Below are positions 46,277-56,900 of a DNA stretch of 64,000 nucleotides, in pieces (within the stretch, counting starts at the first letter, position 1; every line of letters begins with the position of its first letter). The notes under the pieces are model-generated. The model had not been told where the DNA came from. It saw only the letters and a list, made by a program, of their open reading frames with translations, and ran no database searches. The DNA is from Gracilaria domingensis (Eukaryota; Rhodophyta; Florideophyceae; Gracilariales; Gracilariaceae): the NCBI GenBank assembly GCA_022539475.1, contig VCMS01000037.1, positions 124,001-188,000 of the forward strand, written 5' to 3'. A program made the position numbers and the translations under genes.

Positions 46277-47188
46277 ATGGAGACTAACTACTCTAGCCTG
46301 GTTTTCGAATTTGTTGGAATAGCAACCATCTTTCTGACCTCTGTAAAAGAACTGATAAGCAATTGGAATGCAGATTATTTGGAGCTTAAAGAGAAACGGA
46401 AGGCTATCAAAGTGGCTATCACTGCAATATTATCAGTTTACAACGCCTTCAGTGTTACTTACGTTACTTGGGAAAGGGGCTTCATGAGTGAGATCACAAT
46501 TTCTAGCATAACTCCTGGAGTAGATTTCGGTATGGACTTGCAAACGATAGATTATTGGATTCCTACGGCTATATTTGGAGGAGTTGCCGTGGCAGGGATT
46601 ATGGTGGGGGCTACAGAAGACTACTACAAGCGGTACTCAAGAGCCAGACCACATTTAAAGTTTGTCGGTTTAGCTGTTCTTTGTTTAACGACACCATTAG
46701 TGGTGCTCTTCGTGCTCCAAGGAAACGATTTAGCGGAGTGGTGGTCTCAGCCGGAACTTTTTTTTCCTGAATTCTCCTCTCCAGATATGATGGCGATTGT
46801 GGATGATAGCGTAGGGACCATCGGCAAAACTATGAGAGCACTCGCAATTGTTTTCGGAATCGCCGTCTTCATCATAATAGCGTACATCAACAAGCTGTTT
46901 TTGCGCATAAGCTTGGTGTTTAATGTGGCTCTCGTACCAGTATGCATTTTAGTAGCAGCGTTTACGCCGCCACTCGGAGAGAACGTGCCCCTTGCCGCAG
47001 AGAATTGGGAATATGTTATTGTTCGTCCAATGATTCTGTACACTACTTATACGTTTCCAGCTCTGATCATATCGGAATTGTTTGTATTGGCTTTAATTAG
47101 TAAGCAGAGAAAGCGCGAGATGTTGGACGGAGACGAAGAAGCTGTGAATGAGGAGCAGCCGAGTGAGCAACAGAATGCGGATCCTTGA
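46277..47188 (+). CDS. Multi-span membrane protein, unknown family
   Basis: 303 aa. Six or so hydrophobic segments: ~10-25 (VFEFVGIATIFLTSV), ~45-60 (IKVAITAILSVYNAF), ~90-108 (WIPTAIFGGVAVAGIMVG), ~127-145 (FVGLAVLCLTTPLVVLFVL), ~185-203 (ALAIVFGIAVFIIIAY), ~207-228 (LRISLVFNVALVPVCILVAAF) and ~255-275 (YTFPALIISELFVLALI). The tail is short and acidic (EEAVNEEQPSEQQ). No transporter motif is recognised. Codon use is AT-richer than in the flanking housekeeping genes, which suggests a lineage-specific gene in an AT-rich pocket. ATG 46277 is the first in frame. Confidence 0.7.
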   Translation: METNYSSLVFEFVGIATIFLTSVKELISNWNADYLELKEKRKAIKVAITAILSVYNAFSVTYVTWERGFMSEITISSITPGVDFGMDLQTIDYWIPTAIFGGVAVAGIMVGATEDYYKRYSRARPHLKFVGLAVLCLTTPLVVLFVLQGNDLAEWWSQPELFFPEFSSPDMMAIVDDSVGTIGKTMRALAIVFGIAVFIIIAYINKLFLRISLVFNVALVPVCILVAAFTPPLGENVPLAAENWEYVIVRPMILYTTYTFPALIISELFVLALISKQRKREMLDGDEEAVNEEQPSEQQNADP

Positions 47189-47528
47189 ACACTGTCGTTA
47201 CATTCAACCGTTGAATTCCAACGAATAATATGTGACGTTTACTACTTTTGGACTGCATTTGCGCGCAACACGTGACACCGCTTGGGCAATCAGCCACAGA
47301 GATAATGGCGGCGAGAATGGCACAATGAGGAATAGATTAGTGAGTAACTCGCACAGTTTTACAAGAACAGTTAATTAAGAGAGGGAGGAGGGGGTACAAA
47401 AAAAAGGGGAGAACCGAAGAAGGTTGCGACCCGATGTGACAGCGCCGAAACATGTGAACCCAGAACCAGACGATGAAGAAGAAGAAGAAGAAAAAGAGAT
47501 TGCCATAGGAACAAGACGCAGCAACTGC
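47189..47528. other. Spacer between convergent genes
   Basis: Contains a (GAA)n run near 47473-47495 and probably 3' UTRs. No gene recognised. Confidence 0.4.
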
Positions 47529-48689
47529 TCACAGCTCGATGAACTCTGCCAGCAGCACGCGATTGATGCTGCCGCCGCCGTCCTTGACCGGGTACACGCA
47601 GCCCTTCATCCGCACAAACGCCACATTGTCCTCATCGCCGCCGGCGCTGCCGCCAGCGCTACCTCCGCTGCCCCCGCTGCCTCCACCGCCGCCGCCGCCG
47701 CCGCCATCAGCACCGTCAGCGCCCTCGACAAGCTTCCTCCTCCGGTACGAAAACACGTTGAGGTGGCCGTCAAACATGTCGGCCAGCTTGGAGGCGTGCA
47801 CCACGGAGCATCTGAGGTGCAGCACGTCGGCCGAGTCGACGTGCTCCCAAATCTTTCCGCCCACCTCGGCGCCCATGGCGCGGCCGCGATCGTCATTGCG
47901 ATGGCGAATGCCCAACACGCTGCCGTCCACGCGGGCGACAATGACGCGGTGCAGGCAGCCCAGACTGGCGGCAATGGGCGGCAAAAAGTGCTTGGCGGCG
48001 CCGACCGCATTCATGTGGCCGTCGCGCGGCGGCGTCCACATGAGCTTGACGAAGAGGTCGAGCTCGGCGCGGCACAGCTCGTCGACCAGGGCCGGGGCGG
48101 CGGCGGCGTTGTCGGCGGTGTCACACGAGCTATCACAGCGGTCCTTTTCGCGCTGCCTCTCCATCTGCAGGTTGGTGACCTCCTGCAGCATGGCCTTGAG
48201 GCGCTCAATGTGCATCTCCTTCTCGCGCACGGTGCGCTGCAGCTCCTCCCACCGCCTCTTCTGCGCCATGCGGAAGCGCTTGGCGCTCTCGCGGTTCTGC
48301 GCGCGCTTGGCGTCCGGGGTGGTGCGGCTCTTGCCGCGCGGCGCGGCGACGACGACGGGCGGGTCGTGGCTGGAGCTGCTGCCGTCGTGCAGCGCGGGGT
48401 CGTCGATGAGCATGCGGTCGGCGGCGCGCGAGCCCGCGGCGGCGGCGGGGCCGGCGGCGGCGGCGCGGCTGAGCGCGGTGAGGGCGTGGCTGGCCAGCTC
48501 GACGCCGTCGCGCAGGCACGGGTTGACGCTGATGGGGCGCAGCACGAGCGGCGACGGCGGGCTGCGGCCCACGGCGGGCAGCTCGTCGGTGGCGGCGGCG
48601 GCGGCCAGCATGCGGCGCGCGGCGGGCGTGAGGCCGCTGCGCGTGCGGCTCATCCTCTTGGAGTTGGGCGTGACGCGGAGGTCGTTGCG

Positions 48690-48734
<45 letters not shown>

Positions 48735-48971
48735 CGTGGCGCTGGAGGTGGCGGCGGCGGAGGCGGCGCCGCCGCGGCGGTGCATGTGGGCGGGCGGCAC
48801 GCTGCGCGTGCGCGCGACGAGCGGCGCGGCGGAGGCGGGCGCCAGCGAGCTGGCGAGCTGCGAGAGGTGCAGCAGGTTGCGCTCGGCGTCGAGCGGCGGG
48901 TGCAGCAGGTTGGCGATGGAGGCGCGCGCGGGGCGGGTGGAGGCGGGCGACGACGGCGACATTGCAGCCAT
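47529..48971 (-). CDS. bZIP transcription factor with C-terminal PAS-like region
   Basis: 480 aa from ATG 48971. The N-terminal ~200 residues are low-complexity with a 14-residue poly-Ala. The bZIP (~215-270) has basic region KRAQNRESAKRFRMAQKRR and a leucine zipper beginning WEELQRTVREKEMHIERLKAML. The C-terminal ~170 residues (LFVKLMWTPPRDGH ... VIVARVDGSVLGIRHR ... IWEHVDSADVLHLR) look like a PAS-type fold, with a Gly-rich insertion (~430). It lacks the flavin-binding Cys motif of LOV domains, so it is not an aureochrome. It should bind DNA as a dimer; the PAS-like part may sense a ligand or mediate partner choice (inference). Upstream on the coding strand is a very long C-rich tract. Confidence 0.8.
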
Positions 48972-49263
48972 GGCAGCGGGGGGCGGGAGGGGGGGGGGGG
49001 GGAAGGGGGTGGGGAAGGGGGGGGGGGGGGGGCTGTGTCGTCGGGCGGCGCGCGGCTGCGCTCTTCCGTCGCCACCCCTATCTACTGCGCGCGCGCGGCG
49101 CATGAGGCGCGCGGCGCGGCGCGCACTGGCGCAGCGCCAAACGGCGCGCGGCGCGGCGGCAACGGCGCGCGCGCGCGCGCGGCCGCGGCGCGCGCGCGCG
49201 CGCGGGGGGGCGCGCGCGGCGGCGGCGTAACGGTCCGCAGCGGCGCGGCGCGCGTGGCGACCG
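48972..49263. promoter_or_regulatory. C-homopolymer-rich upstream region of the bZIP gene
   Basis: Plus-strand G runs of 13-17 (~48992-49032) read as C runs in the bZIP leader. The rest is CpG-dense, with (GC)n-like stretches at 49160-49205. Confidence 0.55.
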
Positions 49264-50528
49264 TTACGGCGCGTGCGGGAGCAAATCGGCGGCGATCCAG
49301 TCGGCCACGGCGGCGGCGGCGGCGCGCGCGTCGCGCAGCCACAGCGCGTCCAGCGCGGCGTCGCCGCACGTCTGCGCGAGCGGCGAGAGGTGGGCGCCGC
49401 GCGCGGCGGCGACGGCGACGCGCGCGCCGGCGGCGCGCAGCGCGGCGGCGGCGGCGCGCGAGTCGTCCAGCGCGTCGCCGTCGAACGCCAGCAGCAGCGC
49501 GGCCGGCGCGGCGTAGCGCGCGCGCAGCAGCGCGTACACGTCGGCCGCGCGCGGGTAGAAGGCGGGCGCGCCGCGCGCGTCCGCCAGCGCGTCCGCCAGC
49601 GGCGGCAGCTGCGCGCCCAGCGCGGCCGCCTGCCGCGCCGCCGGCCACAGCACGTCGCGCACGGCGCGCGGCGCCAGCTCGGCGCGCAGCAGCGCGTCGG
49701 CGCGGCGCGCGCAGCCGGCGGCGCGCTCGGCGGCGCGCTCGGCGGCGCGGCCGCGGCGGCGCGGCCGCAGCGCGCGCGCGGCCGGCTGCACCAGCTCGCG
49801 CAGCAGCGGGATGGCGTCGGCGGCGTCGCGGTTGCAGAAGGCGACAAAGGCGTTGCCGGCGCGCGGGCAGCTGTCGTCGAACAGCGTCTGCGCCAGCGCG
49901 GCGAACACGCCGCCGGCCGAGTGCGACACGCCCACGACGGGCAGCGCGCCCAGCTCGGCGGCCAGCGCGCTCTCCACGCGCTCCCAGTCGGCGGCGACGC
50001 GCTCGGCGAGCGCGAGGCGGTCCAGCGCGGTGGCGTACGGCGTGGCCACCACCACCAGCCCGCGCTCGGCGAGCGCGCCCAGGAACGCGTCGTAGCACAC
50101 GTGCGGCGCCGCGCCGAAGAACGCGCCGCCCAGGAAGTGCACCACCGCGCGCGGCGCCGGCGCGCCGCGCGGCGGCCGCAGCACCCAGTTGGCGCCCAGC
50201 GGCCGCCAGTCGCCGCGCAGCAGCGCGCTGCGCGGCGTGAAGCGCGCCAGCGCCGCGCTCAGCAGCGCGTCGGCGCCGTCGCGCGCGCGCGCCGCCAGCG
50301 GCGGCAGCGCGTCGTGGCTGCTGCGCTCGTGGTCGCGGTCGTGGTCGCGGTCGTAGGGGTGGCCGTCGCCGCCGCGCTCGCTGGCGGCGGCGGTGGTGGC
50401 GGCGGCGCGGCGGCGGCGGCGGCCGGTGGCGAAGCGGCGCGCTGCCGGTGAGGCGGCGAAGCGCGGCGCTGGCGAGGCGGCGAGGCGCGGCGGCGAGGCG
50501 ACAAAGGCGCAGGCGGCGGCGGAGTGCA

Positions 50529-50529
<1 letters not shown>
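49264..50529 (-). CDS. Plastid-type alpha/beta hydrolase (DUF1350-like)
   Basis: 421 aa from the ATG at 50529. The first ~55 residues (MHSAAACAFVASPPRLAAS, then Arg/Ala/Ser-rich) look like a plastid transit peptide, including a Phe near the N-terminus as is common in red algae. The mature part has VVHFLGGAFFGAAPHVCYDAF, LVVVATPYATALDRLALAE, a nucleophile elbow-like VGVSHSAGG and FVAFCNRDAADAIP, which fit DUF1350 proteins of cyanobacteria and chloroplasts. The Ser in GVSHSAGG is the likely nucleophile; a late AARGAHLSPL could supply the His. The substrate is unknown. It sits 80 bp downstream of the RRM gene's stop, on the same strand. Confidence 0.82.
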
Positions 50530-50563
<34 letters not shown>

Positions 50564-50608
50564 AGCTCGGGGCGGCGGGCGCAGGAACGGGGGGGCGGAG
50601 AGAGAGTT

Positions 50609-51219
50609 TTACGACAGCGTGAGCTCGATGTAGCGCGCGCCCATGTGCTTGTTGTGCAGCGCGCGCACGGCGTGGCGCGCAGCGCGCGCGCTGCCAAACG
50701 TGACCCACGCCTCGCCGCTGGCGCGCCCGTGGCGGTCGCGCCCGCGGCACACGCCGCCGTCCACCAGCGCGAAGCCGTCGAAGAAGCGCACAATGTCCTC
50801 GTCCGTCGCCGCGTACGGCAGCCCGCGCATCTTCACCACCGCCGCGCCGCCGCCGCCGGCCTCGTCGTCGCCGCCGTCGCCGCCGCCGCCGCCGTCGCCG
50901 CCGCTCTCGCTGCGCGCCGCCGCCGCCGCCACCGCCAGCGACGCGTCCTTCGCCGCCGCGCGCACCGCCGCGTCGCGCCGCTCGCGGCTGCCGAACCGCA
51001 CGCGCGCCCCGCCGCCGCCGCCGCCGCCGCCCTCCAGCTGCACGTCGTCGCCGCGCACGTCGAAGCGCTCGAACAGCGCGCACACCTCCTCCACGCGCAG
51101 CTCCCCGCCGCGCTCCCTCCTCACGCTCGCGTAGAACCGCTCGCCGCCCGCGTCCGCCGCCGCCGCGCCCGCCGCGTCCGCCGCGTCCGCCGCGCCCGTT
51201 GTGCCCGTCGCGCCGCCGT

Positions 51220-51283
<64 letters not shown>

Positions 51284-52817
51284 GCCGTCCGCGTCGCCGC
51301 CGCCACCGCCGTCGCCGCCGCCGCGCCGCTCGGCCGCGTCGCCGCCCCTGTCCCGGCCGTTGCAGCGCGCGTGCGCGCCGACGGCGGCGCGCAGCTCGGC
51401 GGCGTGGCTGGCGCGAATGTCCACGCGGCAGCTGAGCAGCCGCGCCGCGCCGTCGCCCACGTGCAGCACGCTGCCCGAGCGCGCCGCCAGCTTCTTTGCC
51501 CAGCTCTCCGACACCGTCTCCACAAACGCGTCGCCGCTGCACTCGCCGAGCGCGTTGCGCGCCAGGTGGATGCCGTTGCCCACAATCTCCACGTTGTGCA
51601 CCAGCGCCAGCAGGTCGTCCTCCGTCGCGTGCGCCGGCAGCCCGCTCACCTTCACCACGTACGAGTGCGCGCTCGCGCCCGCCGCGCCGCCGTTGTGGTT
51701 GGGCTGCTGCCGCGCGCCGCGCTGTCTTCCAAACGACGTCGACGACGATTTGCCTAAGCGCACGCGCGCGCATCACACATACACACAAGACACAAACACA
51801 AATGTCAGCACCCGGCACTTTTTGTTGTTGTTCTTCTTCTTCAAGTCTAAACTCACGTTTGTTCGAGCCCTGCACATGTCTTCTCGCCTCGGCGCGCCCC
51901 AGGTGGTTGGCCATGTCCACGGGCGAGCTCTTGAACACCTCAATGTAGCGGCGCCCCAGCATCTGCTTGTGGCGCGCCAGCGCCAGCGCCACCGCGTCCG
52001 CGCTCTCCAGCTGCACAAACGCCTCGCCCGTGGCCTTGCCCTGCGCGTTGCGCACAAAGTGGATGCCGTTGGGCACGACGGCAATGCGCGCCAGAAACTG
52101 CATCACCTCCGCCTCCGAGCACGTCCACGGCAGCCCGCGCAGGCGCACAATGCCGCCCACGGCCACGGCGGTGGCCACCGGCGTGGCCACCGCCGGGATC
52201 TGCGCCGGCAGCGCGTTCCACTCGTAGTCGGAGATGAAGCACGGCTGGTCAAACACATGGCCGTCCGACAGCAGCCGCGTGACCAGGTTGGCCAGCGCCA
52301 GGCACTCCTCCAGCCCGCTGGCGCGCGGCTCGGTGGAGATGTGCAGGTACGAGAACATGGTCTTGCGGTCGGCCGGCACGGGCGCCATCGCGTAGCACTT
52401 GGAGAACTCGGCGCGCAGGTCGATGTAGGTGCGGAAGTGCGGCGCCAGCGCCACGGCCTTCTGCGCGGCGTCGGTGAGCAGCACGTGCGCAATGTCCCAA
52501 TGTCCGTCCGTCACGAGCACGAACGGCTTGGCCGTCAGCACGAAGCTGTGGTACACGTACGTATCAAACTGCAGCAGCGCGTCGGCCAGCGTGGGCGCGA
52601 ACGCCACGTCCGTGCCGAGCCCGCGCACGGCGTCTGGCGGCGGGTTGGGGTTGGCGTTCCAGCGCGGCGCGACGAAGATCTGCTTGGAGTCCAGCACGCT
52701 GCACGACGACACATGGTACACCAGCCAGGGCAACTCGACCACTTCCGGGTGGCGCGGGTCGGAGATGTCGTCGCAGGTGGTCTCGATGTCGAGGATGACG
52801 AGGAACTGCGGCTGCAT
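50609..52817 (-). CDS. ERI-1-like exonuclease-fold protein with three RRMs (ESRP-like layout), one intron
   Basis: Two exons, 52817-51857 and 51753-50609, give 701 aa. The 103-nt intron has a GTGAGT donor and TTAG acceptor; joining C|GC makes an Arg codon and keeps the frame. Residues ~5-190 are a DEDDh exonuclease fold like ERI-1/3'hExo: LVILDIETTCDD (Asp10, Glu12) and TDGHWDIA (Asp104). The last motif reads PRASGLEEC where active enzymes have His-x-Gly-Leu-Asp-Asp, so the catalytic His and a nearby Asp appear lost. RRM1 is ~222-297 (IVRLRGLPWTCSEAEV), RRM2 ~350-425 (VVKVSGLPAHATEDDL), RRM3 the last ~80 (VVKMRGLPYAATDEDI). The quasi-RRM style (RGLPW/Y) is that of hnRNP F/H and ESRP splicing regulators. 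Poly-Ala and poly-Gly linkers. Likely nuclear RNA-binding splicing factor. Confidence 0.85.
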
Positions 52818-53047
52818 GGCGGTTTTGCGCGGGGGGGGTGGGGAGGGCGCGGAAGGAGGAGGGGGGGGGGGAGCGGGCGCGGGGAAAAGGGAAGGGGGGG
52901 GGACCCGCGGGGTGCGCGCGCGCGTGTGCTCGAGGCGGCGCGGGGCGCGACGTCATTCATTTCATTCATGCATGCTGTAGGGCAGTCTGCACGCTGCTGC
53001 GCGGCTGCGCTGGTGTGTTTTGTTTTTTTCTTGTTTTCAAGTGTTAT

Positions 53048-53546
53048 CTACTTGCGGCGCTTGTCCGGCGGCTGCTCCACCGCCAGCCGCATGGCGTCCT
53101 CCACGCGCCGCCGCAGCGCCTGGCGGTCCGCGCCCGTCACCGTGAACGTGCGCTCGCCGCGCACGAACACGACGAACGTGGGCATGGAGGCGATGTCGTG
53201 GTCGCGCGCCACGCGCGGCAGCTCGTCGACGTTGAGCTTGACAAAGCCCACCAGCCAGTCCTCCTTGTTGTCCGCCATGCCCAGCTCCCAGTCCTCCAGC
53301 ACCGGCGCCATCTTCTTGCAGGGCGCGCACCTGCGCGCGCGCGCGTCGCGGGGGGGGGGGGGGGGGGGGATCGGGGCGGGCGGTTAGCTCGCATGCCGTG
53401 CCGGTTTTGCGGGCGCGCCGCTTCGCGCGTGGCGCGTGGCGCGGGGGGGGTGGGACGTACCAGGTGGCGAAGAAGTCGACGACCACGACGGGCTTTGCGT
53501 TGACGGCGCGCGCAAACTCGGACTTTCTGGTGATCTCGGTCACCAT
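53048..53546 (-). CDS. Thioredoxin, one intron inside the active-site codon region
   Basis: Exons 53546-53461 and 53330-53048 give 122 aa; the 130-nt intron (GTACGT...GCAG) splits the Trp codon of the active site. The joined protein reads FFATWCAPCKKMAP, with Trp29-Cys30-Ala-Pro-Cys33, SMPTF carrying the cis-Pro, and the usual VKLNVDELP segment. WCAPC replaces the common WCGPC. A basic C-terminal extension (PPDKRRK) is present and no transit peptide, so cytosolic or nuclear. It reduces disulfides with electrons from thioredoxin reductase. A G17 run (plus strand) lies in the intron. It is tandem with the RRM gene (231 bp between stop and next start). Confidence 0.92.
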
Positions 53547-54259
53547 GACGGAGGCGCTTGGGTGGCACACTATCTCCCTGCGGTACTCGCCGCGTGCTCG
53601 CGCACAGCGCTTGGTGCCGCCGGCGCTATATCGTTTTATATGTTGCGCACCGCCAGTGCGGCGCTATAAGCATACCTTCAGGCTGAACGCTTCAGCACTG
53701 CTGCTGGAGACCCTATTCGTGCAATCGCCCCTTCCCGTCTCCTCTTACATGTGCCATTTGCCTTACAAACTTTCCGATCTAATTAAATAAGCAAATTTTG
53801 CTTGCGTCTTGCCTTGCTGGCACTGACGCGCCGTGCAAGACACGTATACGTGCGTGTACAAGCACAACATCGCTCACGGACATGCTCGCCGTGTGCAGTT
53901 TCGGAAACTTGGCTCCAAGTTGAGAGCAGCGGCGCTGCTAGATAGATACTTTTGCCCGCGCGTTGCCATTGGAACGACGCTGCAATCGATAGATACCGAG
54001 CTTCTTGGCCCCGCACTGTGAGTATCTACTTTCTCCAAATCTTTGCATCCTCCACAGTCCAGCGTAACGCTGGCGGAGCCACAGCAGAGCAACCAAATGC
54101 CGCCAACTTGGCGCCGCCAAGTGTCTTCTTCCTTCGTGTGCTCCACATCCATTGGTCCATACCACAATCACAGCGCGCAAAAACAGCGTGACAGACGCCG
54201 CTGCCGGCACCTGTCGCACAAATCTGCCGAACAGCTGGCCCATGTGTAACCGTTTATCG

Positions 54260-54291
<32 letters not shown>

Positions 54292-54478
54292 TCTAAAGCG
54301 AGGCACCGCTGCCCCCGGCCTCAACGGCCATCGCACCGACGCATGCCCCGCCGCGCAATCTGTTAGGCACCTGTTCTCAAAATCGGCTCTAACGTCGCCA
54401 TCCCGTGACATTTCCCCCCCGACATCCTACTCTGCGGGACGACGACGGTAAACGCCCCCCCCCCCCCCCCCCATCACC
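53547..54478. promoter_or_regulatory. Divergent spacer, thioredoxin and CobW-type GTPase
   Basis: Contains a (GCC)n-type microsatellite (~54259-54292) and an uninterrupted C run of ~18 nt ending 7-8 bp before the CobW ATG (~54455-54472). No gene recognised. Confidence 0.5.
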
Positions 54479-55849
54479 ATGACCAAACAGATACCCGCTG
54501 CCGAGCGCCTTCCCGTCACCGTGCTGTCCGGCTTCCTGGGCGCCGGCAAGACAACGCTGCTCAACCATGTGCTCAACAACCGCGAGGGCATGCGCGTCGC
54601 CGTCATCGTCAACGACATGAGCGAGGTCAACATCGACGCCAACCTCGTGCGCGACGGCGGCGCCAACCTGTCGCGCACCGAGGAGCAGCTCGTCGAGATG
54701 ACCAACGGCTGCATCTGCTGCACCCTGCGCGACGACCTGCTGGAAGGCGTCAAGAAGCTCGCCGACGAGAAACGCTTCGACCACTTGCTCATCGAGTCCA
54801 CCGGCATCTCCGAGCCGCTGCCGGTGGCCTCCACCTTCGCCTTCCGCGACGAGCACGGCGTCAGCCTGCGAGATGTCGCGTCGCTCGACTCCATGATCAC
54901 CGTCGTCGACGCGGCCGCGCTGCTCAAGGACTACTCGTCCAGCGACTTCCTGCGCGACCGCGGCGAGACCGCCGGCGAGGAGGACGAGCGCACAATTGTG
55001 GATCTGCTCGTCGACCAGATCGAATTCGCAGACACCATCGTGCTCAACAAAGTGTCCTCATCGTCGAAGGAAGACCTCGACGCCGCGCGCAAGATCATCC
55101 GCGCGCTCAACTCCGACGCCGTTGTGTACGAGACCGATTACTCGAAGCTTCCTCTCAAGTCGGTGCTGGGCACCAGACGCTTCGACTTTAAAAAGGCGCA
55201 CCAACACCCGCTGTGGTACAAGGAGCTCAATGGCTTCAAGGATCATGTGCCGGAGACAATCGAGTACGGTATCCGCTCGTTCGTGTACAAAGCGCGACAA
55301 CCGTTCCACCCGGGCAAGCTCAACGAGTTCATCGACGAAGTATGGCCGGGAGTAATACGCGCCAAGGGCCACTTCTGGCTCGCCACGCGCTCGGAGGTGA
55401 TTGGCGAGCTGTCGTTTGCTGGATCATCGCTCAAGCTGGAGAAGGCGGGCATCTGGTGGGCGGCCGCGCCTAAGGACATGTTCGATGAGGAGATGAAAGA
55501 CCCAGATTTCCGCAAGCAGGTCGAAAAGGATTTCGACGACGTGTGGGGCGACCGCGTGCAGGAGCTAGTTTTCATCGGATGCGACCCGATGAACGAAGCG
55601 GAATTGCGTGCAAGGCTCGACGCCTGCCTGTTGAAAGCCAAGGTGTTCGAACCCAAGGTATGGTCGTTGATAGAAGATCCCTTCGAGGAATGGGAGGTCG
55701 ACGAAGAGGACGACGAAGATGAAGACGAAGAGGATGACGAAGAGGATGACGAAGAGGACGACGAAGATGACAAGGAAGATGACGACCAAATGGAGGTTGA
55801 GGGTGGTGGCGAGAAGAAGGAAGGCGAAGGGAGCGATATGGCGGATTGA
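54479..55849 (+). CDS. CobW/COG0523 GTPase, ZNG1-like metallochaperone
   Basis: 456 aa, intronless. Walker [10 protein letters not shown] (18-26), the family's metal motif GCICC (77-81), ESTGISEP (switch/Walker B region), NKV..S (guanine-binding NKxD-like, reading NKVS), then a CobW C-terminal domain (~240-395: [32 protein letters not shown]). The last ~60 residues are an almost pure Asp/Glu tract. Family members deliver Zn2+ or another metal to client enzymes using GTP; ZNG1 serves methionine aminopeptidase. Which client applies here is not visible. The start follows a C18 run and an ATCACC leader. Confidence 0.93.
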   Translation: MTKQIPAAERLPVTVLSGFLGAGKTTLLNHVLNNREGMRVAVIVNDMSEVNIDANLVRDGGANLSRTEEQLVEMTNGCICCTLRDDLLEGVKKLADEKRFDHLLIESTGISEPLPVASTFAFRDEHGVSLRDVASLDSMITVVDAAALLKDYSSSDFLRDRGETAGEEDERTIVDLLVDQIEFADTIVLNKVSSSSKEDLDAARKIIRALNSDAVVYETDYSKLPLKSVLGTRRFDFKKAHQHPLWYKELNGFKDHVPETIEYGIRSFVYKARQPFHPGKLNEFIDEVWPGVIRAKGHFWLATRSEVIGELSFAGSSLKLEKAGIWWAAAPKDMFDEEMKDPDFRKQVEKDFDDVWGDRVQELVFIGCDPMNEAELRARLDACLLKAKVFEPKVWSLIEDPFEEWEVDEEDDEDEDEEDDEEDDEEDDEDDKEDDDQMEVEGGGEKKEGEGSDMAD

Positions 55850-56046
55850 GGCTGAAGAGAGAAGGGCCGCCAGCTTGTCCGCGCACGGCTGAATACAACT
55901 TGGCTAACGGGCGGGCGTGCATCGCGCGACGGGCTTGCGACGGGGCTTGCGACAGCCCTGCCGCGCGCCGTCAGGAACGCGTACCACGCGGCCTGCGGGG
56001 CGCAGGGCACGCATCTCGCCGGCGTGGATGTCCGGATGCGGAGAAA

Positions 56047-56077
<31 letters not shown>

Positions 56078-56479
56078 GACGTGTTCCAACCATGGGCCCT
56101 TTTCCGAATTACATATGAATCGTACATGACTCTAGCGAGAGGAGCGGTAATATGTATGAACTCTTGACAGCCCATTTGTAAACCCTATGTCAGATCATCT
56201 CATGCGAGAAGGGCCTCTCGCGCCTGTCGCGGCGAGCCTGTCTCTGTCGTCGTCAGGCATCAAGGTCATTTCAAACAATGAGGCGGTTAAGAGTGCCGCT
56301 CTTGGTGCCCCAAGTATGGGAGTAAAACCCGGCATTTCATTGATGTGCATTTCAAACTTTGTTCTGTAACGGTCGCCACTTCGAATTTATTGGACCTGCC
56401 AAAGAATGCTCACCAATTTTGTAAAGTCCCACGGGGAGTTGTTTCAAGTACCTTTGGTAGTCCAGTGGTAGGGTCTGAT
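55850..56479. other. Spacer with a GA microsatellite
   Basis: 3' UTR of the CobW gene and AT-rich DNA. A (GA)n run lies at ~56049-56077. No gene recognised. Confidence 0.45.
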
Positions 56480-56900
56480 GATATCTGTATTTCTACAGTG
56501 ACAAGCGATAATGAACGTGAGACGGCACATGCAGCTGGAAGAGTTCACGAACTACCATGATGGTGGTGCAGTTTTTGGTGTGCGCACACACTAGCTAAAG
56601 TTAGCCCAAGGCTAACTTGGTTGTCAACAACGTGCTCAGAACTGGTACACCGTCGCAAAGATTCACGGATCACATGAACAAAGAGACAAGCTATTTTAAC
56701 TCCCTTTCAAAAACAAACATGCTAGTCCGGGAAAAGCAAGTCAGGGCTGATGTCTCTACAGATCGTTGCTTTTTCCAGCAACTTAAAACACAATGTCCCT
56801 ACACGTTGGCATTCTAGACTTGCTGCCATGACTACGTATCTGACCCGATCCGAAAGTATCGCTACGGTGGCCTATCTATTACCTTTCTATTTCACACACG
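56480..56900 (+). pseudogene. Decayed hAT-family transposase fragment
   Basis: Short motifs in order but in different frames: VTSDNERE (~56497), CAHT-LAKV (~56583), a TCSELVHRRKDSR segment, and NVPTRWHSRLAAMTTYLTRSES (~56791). These correspond to the hAT series of DN(A)SN, C-A-H-x-L-N-L, and L-D-x-x-TRW-N-S. Frameshifts and stops separate them, so the copy is dead. Terminal repeats were not identified. Confidence 0.55.

Noticed and set aside
47424-51763. Plus-strand frames of up to 938 codons opposite the bZIP, DUF1350 and RRM genes
   Set aside because: Low-complexity Ala/Arg/Gly shadows of GC-rich minus-strand genes; no motifs.
56448-56520. tRNA-like A-box (tagtccagtgg)
   Set aside because: No B-box (GGTTCGA-like) and no cloverleaf; overlaps the hAT relic.
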